A stretch of 64,000 nt of DNA from Cronobacter dublinensis subsp. dublinensis LMG 23823. GTDB lineage: Bacteria; Pseudomonadota; Gammaproteobacteria; Enterobacterales; Enterobacteriaceae. The notes below the pieces were generated by a model. The model was not told the DNA's origin, did no database searches, and was given only the letters and a program-made list of their open reading frames with translations. The stretch is from the NCBI RefSeq assembly GCF_001277235.1, contig NZ_CP012266.1, positions 868,001 to 932,000 on the forward strand, written 5' to 3'. Positions 1 to 9,219 of the stretch are shown here, piece by piece. The position numbers and the translations under genes are program-made. Numbering within the stretch: position 1 is the first letter of the stretch; each line of letters begins with the position of its first letter.

Positions 1-1512
1 CAGAAAATCGATTTCCGAAACAAAATCAACTGGCATCGCCGGTATCGCTCACCGCAGGGCGTGAAAAGCGAACACGAGATCCTGCGTATCTTTGAAAGCG
101 ATCGCGGCCGCATTATTAACTCGCCCGCGATCCGCCGCCTGCAACAGAAAACCCAGGTCTTCCCCCTTGAGCGCAACGCCGCGGTGCGCACCCGCCTGAC
201 GCACTCGCTTGAGGTGCAGCAGGTCGGGCGCTATATCGCTAAAGAGGTGTTAAGCCGCCTGAAAGAGCAGGGGCTGCTTGAGGCGTATGGCCTTGCGGAG
301 CTGACCGGGCCGTTTGAGAGCATCGTCGAGATGGCGTGCCTGATGCACGACATCGGCAACCCGCCGTTTGGCCATTTCGGCGAGGCGGCGATTAACGACT
401 GGTTCAGCCAGCGGCTCTTTCCGGCCGATGCCGAGAATCTGCCGGTAAGCCAGGATCGCTGCGCGGTGCAGGCGCTGCGCTTGCAGGAGGGCGAAGAGGA
501 CCTCAACGCCCTGCGCCGCAAAGTGCGCAGTGACCTGTGCCATTTTGAGGGCAACGCGCAGGGCATTCGCCTGGTGCATACGCTGCTGCGCATGAACCTG
601 ACCTGGGCGCAGGTCGGCGGCATTCTTAAATATACGCGCCCGGCCTGGCATACCGGCCCGGTGCCGGAAACCCACAGTTATCTGATGAAAAAGCCGGGGT
701 TTTATCTCTCGGAAGAGCACTATATTTCGCGGCTACGTAAAGAATTGCAATTAGACGCTTACAGTCGCTTCCCGCTCGCCTGGATTATGGAGGCGGCCGA
801 CGATATTTCCTATTGCGTGGCGGATCTCGAAGACGCGGTGGAAAAACGCATCTTCAGCGTCGAGCAGTTATATCAGCATCTTTATGACGCGTGGGGCGAG
901 CATCAGTCTGGCGATCTCTTCAATCTGGTGGTGCAAAACGCCTGGGATAAATCGGGCACGAATCAGCTGCACCACAGCGCGGAAGATCAGTTCTTTATGT
1001 ATCTGCGCGTCAATACGTTAAACCGGCTGGCGCCCTACGCCGCCCAGCGTTTTATTGATAATCTGCCGGCGGTGTTTGACGGCTCTTTTAATCATGCGCT
1101 GCTGGAAGATGACAGCCCGTTTAGCCGCCTGCTGGAGCTTTATAAAAATGTCGCGGTGCGTCATGTGTTTAACCACCCTGACGTCGAACAGCTGGAATTA
1201 CAGGGCTACCGGGTGATTAGCGGCCTGCTGGATATTTATCGCCCGCTGCTGTCGCTGACGCTGGCGCAATTTCGCGAGCTGGTGGAAAAAGAGAGCGTGC
1301 GCGGGCTACCGATTGAATCGCGCCTTTACCATAAGCTCTCTTCCCGCCACCGGCTGGCTTATATAGAAGCGGTGAATAATTTGCACCCGCAGGCGGCAGA
1401 TTTCCCCGTCTGGGAATATTATTATCGCTGCCGTCTCATCCAGGACTATATCAGCGGGATGACTGATTTATATGCATGGGATGAATATCGCAGGCTAATG
1501 GCGGTGGAATAA
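1..1512 (+). CDS. dgt: Deoxyguanosinetriphosphate triphosphohydrolase (5' end cut by window)
   Basis: Dgt hydrolyses dGTP to deoxyguanosine and triphosphate in the cytoplasm. The reading frame is open from base 1 (QKIDFRNKINWHRRYRSPQG), which aligns with the start of E. coli Dgt so closely that only the initiator codon appears to be missing. The internal GTG at position 61 is therefore not the start. HD-domain metal ligands are visible: the first His in RTRLTHS and the His-Asp pair in CLMHDIGNPPFGHFGE, at residues 69 and 117-118 if one residue is missing. The length would be 504 residues against 505 in E. coli. degP follows 142 bases downstream behind its own promoter. Confidence 0.97.
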   Translation, partial: QKIDFRNKINWHRRYRSPQGVKSEHEILRIFESDRGRIINSPAIRRLQQKTQVFPLERNAAVRTRLTHSLEVQQVGRYIAKEVLSRLKEQGLLEAYGLAELTGPFESIVEMACLMHDIGNPPFGHFGEAAINDWFSQRLFPADAENLPVSQDRCAVQALRLQEGEEDLNALRRKVRSDLCHFEGNAQGIRLVHTLLRMNLTWAQVGGILKYTRPAWHTGPVPETHSYLMKKPGFYLSEEHYISRLRKELQLDAYSRFPLAWIMEAADDISYCVADLEDAVEKRIFSVEQLYQHLYDAWGEHQSGDLFNLVVQNAWDKSGTNQLHHSAEDQFFMYLRVNTLNRLAPYAAQRFIDNLPAVFDGSFNHALLEDDSPFSRLLELYKNVAVRHVFNHPDVEQLELQGYRVISGLLDIYRPLLSLTLAQFRELVEKESVRGLPIESRLYHKLSSRHRLAYIEAVNNLHPQAADFPVWEYYYRCRLIQDYISGMTDLYAWDEYRRLMAVE

Positions 1513-1572
1513 TGCCGTTGCGTTTTGTAAAGACGGCCAATAAATTTTTACTTTTTTCAGAAAATTAACGGT

Positions 1573-1600
1573 GGAACTTCGCGCTATAAATTCGCTCTGA
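1573..1600 (+). promoter_or_regulatory. Sigma-E (RpoE) promoter of degP
   Basis: GGAACTT at 1573-1579 and TCTGA at 1596-1600 are separated by 16 bases. This matches the known RpoE consensus and the E. coli degP promoter. It places degP under envelope-stress control, together with rseP further along, which activates the same sigma factor. Confidence 0.9.
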
Positions 1601-1654
1601 GTAGTCACCTTCACAGCAATTTATTTGCGTTACTTGTTAGTTGGGAATGAAATG

Positions 1655-3082
1655 ATGAAAAAAACCACGTTAGCAATGAGTGCGCTGGCTCTGAGCCTTG
1701 GACTGGCGTTAAGCCCGGTTTCCTTTGCCGCTGAGACGGCATCTGCGGTCACGTCGCAGGCGATGCCGAGCCTGGCGCCGATGCTGGAAAAAGTGATGCC
1801 TTCCGTTGTCAGCATTAACGTCGAGGGCAGCACGACGGTGAACACGCCGCGTATGCCGCGTAACTTCCAGCAGTTTTTCGGCGATGATTCGCCGTTCTGT
1901 CAGGATGGCTCGCCGTTCCAGAGTTCGCCATTCTGTCAGGGAGGCCCTGGCGGCGCTGACGGCGGCGGCCAGCAGCAGAAATTCATGGCGCTGGGCTCTG
2001 GCGTGATTATCGACGCCGCCAAAGGCTATGTGGTGACCAATAACCACGTGGTGGATAACGCGACCACCATCAAAGTGCAGCTGAGCGACGGCCGCAAGCT
2101 GGACGCCAAAATCGTGGGTAAAGATCCGCGCTCCGACATTGCGCTGATCCAGATTCAGGATCCGAAAAACCTGACCGCGATTAAACTTGCGGATTCTGAC
2201 AGCCTGCGCGTCGGCGACTACGCGGTCGCTATCGGTAACCCGTTCGGCCTTGGCGAAACCGTGACCTCAGGTATCGTCTCCGCGCTCGGTCGTAGCGGCC
2301 TGAACGCCGAGAACTACGAGAACTTTATCCAGACCGATGCGGCGATTAACCGCGGGAACTCCGGCGGCGCGCTGGTGAACCTGAACGGCGAGCTTATCGG
2401 CATCAACACCGCGATCCTGGCACCGGACGGCGGCAACATCGGCATCGGCTTTGCTATCCCGAGCAACATGGTGAAAAGCCTGACGACGCAGATGGTGGAA
2501 TATGGTCAGGTGAAACGCGGCGAGCTGGGTATTATGGGCACCGAGCTGAACTCTGAACTCGCCAAGGCGATGAAAGTGGACGCCCAGCGCGGCGCGTTCG
2601 TAAGCCAGGTGCTGGCGAACTCCTCTGCCGCGAAAGCGGGCGTGAAAGCGGGCGATGTGATTGTGTCGCTTAACGGTAAGCCGATTAACAGCTTCGCAGG
2701 GCTGCGCGCGCAGGTCGGCACCATGCCGGTCGGCACGAAACTGACGCTTGGCCTGCTGCGCGACGGCAAGCCGGTGAATGTGGAGCTGGAACTGCAGCAG
2801 AGCAGCCAGACGCAGGTCGACTCTTCTTCCATCTTCAGCGGTATCGAAGGGGCGGAGATGACCAACCGTAGCGGCAAGGATAAAGGCGTGATGGTCAACA
2901 GCGTGAAACCGGGCTCGCCTGCGGCGCGCATTGGCCTGAAGAAAGGTGACGTTATCGTCGGCGCGAACCAGCAGCCGGTGAACAACATCGCTGAACTGCG
3001 TAAAATCCTCGACAGCAAGCCGTCGGTACTGGCGCTGAATATCCAGCGTGGCGACAGCTCTATCTACCTGCTGATGCAGTAA
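1655..3082 (+). CDS. degP: Periplasmic serine endoprotease DegP (HtrA)
   Basis: DegP is the periplasmic protease and chaperone that degrades misfolded envelope proteins. I start it at ATG 1655 (MKKTTLAMSA), giving 475 residues against 474 in E. coli. The upstream TTG at 1625 would add ten residues before the signal peptide, and ATG 1652 is also possible. A signal peptide ends near residue 25 (SFA-AET). The catalytic triad is H131 (TNNHVV), D161 (DPRSDIAL) and S236 (GNSGGAL). Two cysteines at 82 and 94 lie in the regulatory loop, as in E. coli. Two PDZ domains follow at about 280-370 and 385-470. Expression should follow the sigma-E promoter just upstream. Confidence 0.98.
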   Translation: MKKTTLAMSALALSLGLALSPVSFAAETASAVTSQAMPSLAPMLEKVMPSVVSINVEGSTTVNTPRMPRNFQQFFGDDSPFCQDGSPFQSSPFCQGGPGGADGGGQQQKFMALGSGVIIDAAKGYVVTNNHVVDNATTIKVQLSDGRKLDAKIVGKDPRSDIALIQIQDPKNLTAIKLADSDSLRVGDYAVAIGNPFGLGETVTSGIVSALGRSGLNAENYENFIQTDAAINRGNSGGALVNLNGELIGINTAILAPDGGNIGIGFAIPSNMVKSLTTQMVEYGQVKRGELGIMGTELNSELAKAMKVDAQRGAFVSQVLANSSAAKAGVKAGDVIVSLNGKPINSFAGLRAQVGTMPVGTKLTLGLLRDGKPVNVELELQQSSQTQVDSSSIFSGIEGAEMTNRSGKDKGVMVNSVKPGSPAARIGLKKGDVIVGANQQPVNNIAELRKILDSKPSVLALNIQRGDSSIYLLMQ

Positions 3083-3101
3083 TCGGTAGCGAAAAAGAAA
3101 A

Positions 3102-3123
3102 GGCCGCGAATGCGGCCTTTTTT
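3102..3123 (+). terminator. Bidirectional terminator between degP and yaeH
   Basis: The stem GGCCGC/GCGGCC has a GAAT loop and six T on the plus side. An A-rich run at 3091-3101 gives the U tract for yaeH on the minus strand, so the two convergent genes share it. Confidence 0.88.
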
Positions 3124-3148
3124 CTGTCTGATGTTCTCGCGAACGCGC

Positions 3149-3538
3149 TTATTTATTGCGGGTCAGCTTTTCGAGATCGGATTCAATCTCAGAAATTTTA
3201 TTTGCCACCACGCTTTCCAGGTGGCGCAGATCGTCGAGAATTTTGCGTTTCAGATCCACTTCGGTGCGATCGCGCTGACAGATTTGATCCAGCTCGTCTA
3301 TCACGTAGCGCAGATTGGGGCTTATCTCCTGCACCTCTTTGTAACCCTGACCGACGCCGTCGGCGACCACGGTTTTGCGCTGGCGTGGGTATTTAAACTT
3401 CACGCTCTTGGCGAAGAACTCGCCTCTATCCTTATGAAAGTAGATCTTCAGGATATCGTTGTTCGCTTCCTGGCGCAGACTGTAACGGTCGATTTCATCA
3501 GGATTGGTTATGCCAAGACTCTTAAGATTGTCGTACAT
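3149..3538 (-). CDS. yaeH: YaeH, DUF3461 family protein of unknown function
   Basis: This is a close match to E. coli YaeH (128 residues; 129 here), a small soluble cytoplasmic protein of the DUF3461 family. No catalytic motif is apparent. The C-terminal third (from about residue 85) is charged and heptad-like, so a short coiled coil is likely. The ATG is preceded by AGGGGG. In E. coli K-12, cdaR lies between degP and yaeH and yaeI lies between yaeH and dapD. Neither is present here, so the gene stands between two terminators and is probably transcribed alone. Confidence 0.93.
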   Translation of the reverse strand: MYDNLKSLGITNPDEIDRYSLRQEANNDILKIYFHKDRGEFFAKSVKFKYPRQRKTVVADGVGQGYKEVQEISPNLRYVIDELDQICQRDRTEVDLKRKILDDLRHLESVVANKISEIESDLEKLTRNK

Positions 3539-3611
3539 AGCGATCCCCCTGGGGAAATATTAACCTTTAGATAATTAACGAAAAGATCTCTTTGCGCCAC
3601 CTTCATATGTT

Positions 3612-3638
3612 AAAAAAGCGGGCCAGGCCCGCCTTTTT
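3612..3638 (-). terminator. Terminator of dapD
   Basis: The stem GCGGGC/GCCCGC (3618-3632) has a CAG loop. It is flanked by six A on the left, which become the U tract for dapD on the minus strand, and by five T on the right. Confidence 0.88.
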
Positions 3639-3647
3639 ACGTTCTGC

Positions 3648-4472
3648 TTAGTCGATGGTACGCAGCAGTTCGTTGATGCCTACCTTGCCGCGGGTCTTCG
3701 CGTCGACTTTCTTGACGATCACCGCGCAGTAGAGGCTGTATTTGCCATCCTTCGACGGCAGGTTGCCGGACACCACCACGGAGCCCGCCGGTACGCGACC
3801 GTAGAAGACTTCGCCGGTTTCACGGTCGTAAATTTTGGTGCTCTGGCCGATGTAAACGCCCATCGAGATAACGGAGCCTTCTTCGACGATAACGCCTTCT
3901 ACCACTTCAGAGCGCGCGCCGATAAAGCAGTTGTCTTCGATGATGGTCGGGTTCGCCTGCAGCGGCTCCAGCACGCCGCCGATACCGACGCCGCCGGAGA
4001 GGTGAACGTTTTTACCGATCTGCGCGCAGGAGCCGACGGTCGCCCAGGTATCTACCATGGTGCCTTCATCGACATACGCGCCGATGTTGACGTAAGACGG
4101 CATCAGCACGGTGTTGCGCGCGATAAACGCGCCCTGACGAACGGCGGCTGGCGGCACGACGCGGAAGCCTTCTTTCTGAAAGCGCGCTTCGTCGTAATCC
4201 GCGAATTTCATCGGCACTTTGTCGAAGTAGCGGCTTTCAGCGCCCTCGATAACCTGATTGTCGTTAATACGGAAGGAAAGCAGCACCGCTTTCTTCAGCC
4301 ACTGGTGGGTGACCCACTCGCCGTTGATCTTCTCTGCGACGCGCAGTTCGCCGCTGTCCAGCAGGGCGATAACCTGTTTTACCGCCTCGCGGGTGACGGC
4401 ATCGACGTTCGCCGGGGTGATATCGGCGCGGCGCTCGAAAGCGGATTCAATAACGTTCTGTAGCTGCTGCAT
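3648..4472 (-). CDS. dapD: Tetrahydrodipicolinate N-succinyltransferase
   Basis: DapD succinylates tetrahydrodipicolinate with succinyl-CoA in the diaminopimelate and lysine pathway, feeding both peptidoglycan and protein synthesis. The 274 residues equal the E. coli length and are almost identical. After an alpha-helical N-terminal domain, hexapeptide repeats of the left-handed beta-helix fold run from about residue 100 to 230 (for example VNIGAYVDEGTMVDTWATVG). The gene lies 42 bases after glnD on the same strand, and the two may share a transcript. Confidence 0.98.
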   Translation of the reverse strand: MQQLQNVIESAFERRADITPANVDAVTREAVKQVIALLDSGELRVAEKINGEWVTHQWLKKAVLLSFRINDNQVIEGAESRYFDKVPMKFADYDEARFQKEGFRVVPPAAVRQGAFIARNTVLMPSYVNIGAYVDEGTMVDTWATVGSCAQIGKNVHLSGGVGIGGVLEPLQANPTIIEDNCFIGARSEVVEGVIVEEGSVISMGVYIGQSTKIYDRETGEVFYGRVPAGSVVVSGNLPSKDGKYSLYCAVIVKKVDAKTRGKVGINELLRTID

Positions 4473-4514
4473 AATTAGCGTCTTTCCTGATAACTTTTGG
4501 GTATTAAAAATTCA

Positions 4515-7190
4515 CTACACTTTATCGTTTGGATTGAGGGCCTCTGTCAACCGTTGTCTCACCTCTTGCTGGAGCAGATTATTAAGGCCACGCCGGTCCG
4601 CTGTCGCGATTATAAATAAATCTTCTACTCGCTCGCCGATCGTGGTGATTCGGGCTCCGTGCAGGGAGATACCGAGGTCGGCGAAGACCTGGCCGACGCG
4701 CGCCAGAAGCCCTGGCTGATCGAGCGCGATAAGCTCAAGAAACGATTTTCTCTCGGTGTGGGTCGGCAGGAAATTGACCTCGGTATCCACCGTAAAGTGG
4801 CGCAGTTTGGCCGGCTGACGACGCGGCTGCGGCGGCTGCCAGGTACGCTGCGTGATGGCCTGTTCGAGACCGTGGCGAATCGCCTCGTGACGGTCGGGGG
4901 AGAGCGGGCTGCCGTCCGGCTCCAGCACGATAAAAGTATCCATCGCCATGTCGTCGCGGGTCGTGAAGATCTGCGCGTCGTGGACGCTCAGATTGCGCCG
5001 GTCGAGCTCGGCGCAGACCGCGGCGAACAGATAAGGGCGGTCCGGGCTCCAGATGAAGATCTCGGTGCCGCCGCGGGTCGCCTGCGGGCTAAGCAGGATA
5101 AGCGGCTGGCTGAGATCGTGTCTGAGCAGATGACGCGCGTGCCAGGCGAGCTGGTTCGGGCTGTGGCGCACGAAGTAGTTGGCGCGGCAGCGTCCCCAGA
5201 TATGATGCAGCGCCTCTTCGTCTATGTTTTCCATGCGCAGCAGCGCCAGCGCCTGCAACTGATGGTGGCGCACCCGTTCGCGCATGTCGGGCGTGCTCTG
5301 CATGCCGCGACGCAGTTGTTTCTCGGTGGCGAAGTAAAGCTCGCGCAGCAGGCTTTGCTTCCAGCTGTTCCAGAGCGTTTCGTTGGTGGCGCAGATATCC
5401 GCCACTGTCAGGCAGACCAGATAACGCAGCCGGTTCTCCGTCTGCACTTCCTCGGCGAACTGTTTAATCACTTCCGGATCCTGGATGTCGCGGCGCTGGG
5501 CGGTGACGGACATCAGCAAGTGATGACGCACCAGCCACGCGACAAGCTGGGTTTCGCGCGAATTCAGGCCGTGCAGCTCGGCGAATTTCAGAATGTCCTG
5601 CGCGCCCAGCACCGAGTGGTCGCCGCCACGCCCTTTGGCGATATCGTGAAACAGCGCGGCGATAAGAATAAGCTCCGGGTGTGACAGACGCGGCCAGAGC
5701 TCTACGCAGAGCGGGTGTTTCGAGCGTGTCTCTTCTTTTGCGAAGCTTTCGAGCTTCAGCAGCACGCGGATGGTGTGTTCATCTACCGTGTAGGCGTGAA
5801 ACAGGTCGAACTGCATCTGCCCGACGATATGCGACCACTGCGGCATATAAGCCCACAGCACGCTGTGGCGGTGCATCGGCAGCAGGCCGCGGCTGACCGC
5901 GCCGGGGTGGCGCAGCATCGCCAGAAACAGCGAGCGGGCCTCGGGGATGTAGCACAGCGGCTGTTTCAGATGGCGGCGCGCATGGCGCAGGTGACGCAGC
6001 GTGGTGGAATAAATGCCGGTGATGTCGCGGTTACGCACCATCATATAAAACATGCGCAGAATGGCCTGCGGCTCGCGGATAAAGAGCGTTTCATCGCGCA
6101 GGTCGATAAGCGAGCCGCGTAGCTGGAAATCGTCGTCCAGCACCCGCGGTTTTTCGTCGGTCGTCAGCGCGAGGATAGCCTCATCAAACAGTTGCAGCAG
6201 CATCTGGTTGAGCTCGCCGACGCGCCGCGTGACGCGGTAGAAATCCTTCATCATATGCTCGACCGGCTCGTTGCCTTCGCCTTCATAACGCAGGCGCTGG
6301 GCGACGCTAAGCTGGCGGTCGAACAGCAGACGGTTGTCGTAGCGGTTAAGCTCCAGATGCAGCGCAAAGCGAATGCGCCACAGCAGGTGCTGGCACTCGT
6401 CGAGCTCGTTGCGCTCTGCTTCGGTCAGAAAGCCGAAGCCGACCATTTCACGCAGCGACGTGGCGCCGAAGTGGCGGCGCGCCACCCATTGCAGGGTGTG
6501 AATATCACGCAGGCCGCCGGGGCTGCTTTTAATATCCGGTTCGAGATTGTAGCTGGTGCCGTGATAGCGCTGATGGCGCTCGTTCTGTTCATCGACCTTT
6601 GCGGCGAAAAACTTTTCAGAGGGCCAGAAACCGTCGCTGAAAATGTGCTTTTGCAGCTCCAGAAAGAGCGCCACGTCGCCAATAAGCAGGCGTGATTCAA
6701 TCAGGTTGGTGGCGACGGTGAGATCGGATAGCCCTTCCAGCAGGCACTCTTCAAGCGTGCGTACGCTGTGGCCGACTTCAAGCTTGACGTCCCACAGGAG
6801 GGTGAGCAGTTCACCTACTTTCTGCGCTTGTTCTTCGGACAGGCGCTTGCGGCTGAGGATCAGCAGATCGATATCTGAAAGCGGGTGCAACTCGCCACGC
6901 CCGTAACCGCCGACCGCCACGAGCGCGGTATCCGGGGTTTCGCCGAAACCGGCGGCGAGCCACAGCCGCTGCAGGAGCTGATCGATAAATTCGGTGCGCG
7001 CTTCAATCAGCCGCTCGGCGCTATAGCCGTCGTCAAACGCGGCGCCGAGCCACTGCTGGAAAGCGTCGAGATGCTGTTTTATTAGCGCGCAGGTGAGCGC
7101 GTCGGCAGGCCAGGTGGCGGGGTTTTCAGGCTGTCCGGGAAGAGGAGCGAGCGTGGTATTCACAGACTGCTCAGGTAATGTGTTGCTCAT
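4515..7190 (-). CDS. glnD: PII uridylyltransferase / uridylyl-removing enzyme
   Basis: GlnD senses glutamine and adds or removes UMP on the PII proteins GlnB and GlnK, which controls glutamine synthetase and the Ntr response. Domains in order: a nucleotidyltransferase with GGYGRGELHPLSDIDLL near residue 95, an HD domain with LFHDIAKGRGGDH near 515 for UMP removal, and two C-terminal ACT domains (about 710 and 820 onward) that bind glutamine. Two ATGs are adjacent, at 7193 and 7190. I prefer 7190 because GGGTGG then lies 6 bases upstream, but the difference is one residue. The product has 891 residues against 890 in E. coli. Confidence 0.97.
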   Translation of the reverse strand: MSNTLPEQSVNTTLAPLPGQPENPATWPADALTCALIKQHLDAFQQWLGAAFDDGYSAERLIEARTEFIDQLLQRLWLAAGFGETPDTALVAVGGYGRGELHPLSDIDLLILSRKRLSEEQAQKVGELLTLLWDVKLEVGHSVRTLEECLLEGLSDLTVATNLIESRLLIGDVALFLELQKHIFSDGFWPSEKFFAAKVDEQNERHQRYHGTSYNLEPDIKSSPGGLRDIHTLQWVARRHFGATSLREMVGFGFLTEAERNELDECQHLLWRIRFALHLELNRYDNRLLFDRQLSVAQRLRYEGEGNEPVEHMMKDFYRVTRRVGELNQMLLQLFDEAILALTTDEKPRVLDDDFQLRGSLIDLRDETLFIREPQAILRMFYMMVRNRDITGIYSTTLRHLRHARRHLKQPLCYIPEARSLFLAMLRHPGAVSRGLLPMHRHSVLWAYMPQWSHIVGQMQFDLFHAYTVDEHTIRVLLKLESFAKEETRSKHPLCVELWPRLSHPELILIAALFHDIAKGRGGDHSVLGAQDILKFAELHGLNSRETQLVAWLVRHHLLMSVTAQRRDIQDPEVIKQFAEEVQTENRLRYLVCLTVADICATNETLWNSWKQSLLRELYFATEKQLRRGMQSTPDMRERVRHHQLQALALLRMENIDEEALHHIWGRCRANYFVRHSPNQLAWHARHLLRHDLSQPLILLSPQATRGGTEIFIWSPDRPYLFAAVCAELDRRNLSVHDAQIFTTRDDMAMDTFIVLEPDGSPLSPDRHEAIRHGLEQAITQRTWQPPQPRRQPAKLRHFTVDTEVNFLPTHTERKSFLELIALDQPGLLARVGQVFADLGISLHGARITTIGERVEDLFIIATADRRGLNNLLQQEVRQRLTEALNPNDKV

Positions 7191-7204
7191 CATGCGCCAC
7201 CCAT

Positions 7205-7229
7205 AAAAAAAGCCGGCGTTGGCCGGCTT
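7205..7229 (-). terminator. Terminator of map
   Basis: GCCGGC at 7212-7217 and 7222-7227 pair around GTTG. The seven A at 7205-7211 form the U tract on the minus strand. It separates map from glnD, with read-through still possible. Confidence 0.85.
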
Positions 7230-7233
7230 CTTA

Positions 7234-8028
7234 TTAGTCGTTATGCGAAATGATGTTGGGTATGGTGTCGTCTTTACGCAACGTCAGAATTTCGCAGCCG
7301 TTATCCGTGACCACAATAGTATGCTCGTACTGCGCAGACAAGCTGCGATCCTTGGTTTTCACCGTCCAGCCGTCCTTCATGGTACGGATGCGGTAGTCGC
7401 CGGCGTTAACCATCGGCTCGACCGTGAAGGTCATGCCCGGCTGCAGCACCACGCCGCCGTCGTCAGCATCGTAATGCAGCACCTGCGGCTCTTCGTGGAA
7501 GCCGCGGCCAATGCCGTGACCGCAATATTCGCGCACCACGGAGAACCCTTCTGCTTCGACAAATTTCTGAATCGCGGCGCCCAGAGTACGCAGGCGAATG
7601 CCCGGCTTCACCATGCGCAGCGCGACATACAGGCTCTCCTGGGTGATGCGGCACAGGCGCTCGCCCAGAATGGTCGGTTTGCCGACGATAAACATTTTGG
7701 ACGTGTCGCCGTGGTAGTCGTCTTTAATGACGGTCACGTCGATGTTAACGATATCGCCATCTTTGAGCAGCTTGCCGTCATCAGGAATACCGTGGCACAC
7801 CACTTCGTTAATGGAGATGCACACGGATTTCGGAAAGCCGTGATAGTTCAGGCACGCGGAGATCGCCTGCTGGTGATTAGTGATGTAATCGTGACAGATG
7901 CGATCCAGTTCGCCGGTGCTGACGCCCGGTTTAACATGTTCTTCGATCATCTCAAGCACTTCAGCGGCAAGCCTGCCCGCGACGCGCATTTTCTCGATTT
8001 CTTCAGGAGTTTTGATTGAAATAGCCAT
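7234..8028 (-). CDS. map: Methionine aminopeptidase type I
   Basis: Map removes the initiator methionine from nascent proteins. The five metal ligands and the catalytic histidine are all at the E. coli positions: H79, D97, D108, H171, E204 and E235. I start at ATG 8028 (MAISIKTPEE), giving 264 residues as in E. coli. An in-frame ATG at 8061 would add eleven residues (MPTFPAPADQI) with no homologue. The gene diverges from rpsB across a 309-base region, which also suits the role of map in processing ribosomal proteins. Confidence 0.97.
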   Translation of the reverse strand: MAISIKTPEEIEKMRVAGRLAAEVLEMIEEHVKPGVSTGELDRICHDYITNHQQAISACLNYHGFPKSVCISINEVVCHGIPDDGKLLKDGDIVNIDVTVIKDDYHGDTSKMFIVGKPTILGERLCRITQESLYVALRMVKPGIRLRTLGAAIQKFVEAEGFSVVREYCGHGIGRGFHEEPQVLHYDADDGGVVLQPGMTFTVEPMVNAGDYRIRTMKDGWTVKTKDRSLSAQYEHTIVVTDNGCEILTLRKDDTIPNIISHND

Positions 8029-8146
8029 AATCTGGTCCGCTGGTGCCGGAAAAGTCGGCAATACTGATAAATGTAAAACAATGGTATCAAGGCATCAGGA
8101 AGGTGCCAAATTGAGAATCATTAAGGGCACCATCTGTGAACAACTA

Positions 8147-8183
8147 TTGGAGTCTATGGCGAAATTGTGATATAAAGCGCGCC
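8147..8183 (+). promoter_or_regulatory. rpsB promoter with extended -10 and GC-rich discriminator
   Basis: A -35-like TTGGAG (8147-8152) precedes TATAAA (8171-8176), which has TG one base upstream (8168-8169). The discriminator GCGCGCC follows immediately, as is usual for ribosomal genes under stringent control. Spacing is 18 bases. Assignment is from sequence only. Confidence 0.65.
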
Positions 8184-8337
8184 GGACTTCTGTACCAGAA
8201 TCCTGGCACAGAGGCGACTACTCTCACTTTGTGTAATAACACACACGTATCGGCACATATTCCGGGGTGCCCTTCGGGGTCGGTAATATGGGATACGTGG
8301 AGGCATAACCCCAACTTTTAAACAGAGGTTTTAAATC
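8184..8337 (+). ncRNA. rpsB leader (t44/tff-like), S2 autoregulatory region
   Basis: About 150 bases of untranslated leader closely match the E. coli rpsB leader, which has also been catalogued as the small RNA tff (t44). It contains hairpin-forming segments such as CGGGGTGCCCTTCGGGGTCG near 8262. In E. coli this leader lets S2 repress the rpsB-tsf message, and the same is inferred here. It ends in AGAGG upstream of the rpsB ATG. Confidence 0.7.
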
Positions 8338-9063
8338 ATGGCAACTGTTTCCATGCGCGACATGCTCAAGGCTGGTGTTCACTTTGGTCACCAGACCCGT
8401 TACTGGAACCCGAAAATGAAGCCGTTCATCTTCGGTGCGCGTAACAAAGTTCACATCATCAACCTTGAGAAAACCGTACCGATGTTCAACGAAGCCCTGG
8501 CTGAGCTGAGCAAAATTTCTTCCCGTAAAGGTAAGATTCTGTTCGTCGGTACCAAACGCGCTGCAAGCGAAGCGGTGAAAGAAGCTGCTAACAGCTGCGA
8601 TCAGTTCTTCGTGAACCATCGCTGGCTGGGCGGTATGCTGACTAACTGGAAAACCGTTCGTCAGTCCATCAAGCGCCTGAAAGATCTGGAAACTCAGTCT
8701 CAGGACGGCACCTTCGATAAGCTGACCAAAAAAGAAGCGCTGATGCGCACTCGTGAGCTGGACAAGCTGGAAAACAGCCTCGGCGGTATCAAAGACATGG
8801 GCGGCCTGCCGGACGCACTGTTCGTTATCGACGCTGACCACGAGCACATCGCTATCAAAGAAGCAAACAACCTGGGTATCCCGGTATTTGCCATCGTTGA
8901 TACCAACTCCGATCCGGACGGTGTTGACTTCGTTATCCCGGGTAACGATGACGCCATCCGTGCTGTCAGCCTGTACCTGAATGCTGTTGCTGCAACCGTT
9001 CGTGAAGGCCGTTCTCAGGATCTGGCTGCTCAGGCGGAAGAAAGCTTCGTAGAAGCTGAATAA
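8338..9063 (+). CDS. rpsB: 30S ribosomal protein S2
   Basis: S2 is a late-assembling small-subunit protein that bridges head and body of the 30S and is needed for binding of S1. The 241 residues equal the E. coli length, with near identity throughout (start MATVSMRDMLKAGVHFGHQ). Codon use is strongly biased toward major codons, as expected for a highly expressed gene. AGAGG lies upstream of the ATG. tsf follows after a 156-base gap that holds an attenuator. Confidence 0.99.
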   Translation: MATVSMRDMLKAGVHFGHQTRYWNPKMKPFIFGARNKVHIINLEKTVPMFNEALAELSKISSRKGKILFVGTKRAASEAVKEAANSCDQFFVNHRWLGGMLTNWKTVRQSIKRLKDLETQSQDGTFDKLTKKEALMRTRELDKLENSLGGIKDMGGLPDALFVIDADHEHIAIKEANNLGIPVFAIVDTNSDPDGVDFVIPGNDDAIRAVSLYLNAVAATVREGRSQDLAAQAEESFVEAE

Positions 9064-9116
9064 TAAGGCATGCTCTTTTAGAGCCCTTATTAACCAGGTA
9101 GTAACAAGTTTGGTTA

Positions 9117-9143
9117 GGGGGCCTGTCTCAGGCTCCCTTTTTT
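9117..9143 (+). terminator. Attenuator between rpsB and tsf
   Basis: A nine-pair stem (9117-9125 with 9129-9137, one G-U pair) closes a TCT loop and is followed by six T. In E. coli the rpsB-tsf gap carries a partial terminator that lowers tsf expression, and this hairpin is its evident counterpart. Confidence 0.85.
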
Positions 9144-9219
9144 GTTTGAGTCGGACGTGCCGGAGCCTTCCGGCAGGTCTGGACTTATCTCCCCGCACGA
9201 GATAACCGAGGATTATAGA

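Noticed and set aside
1521..1550. A possible CpxR box upstream of degP
   Set aside because: Only one GTAAA half (1527-1531) is clear and no second half occurs at the expected spacing.
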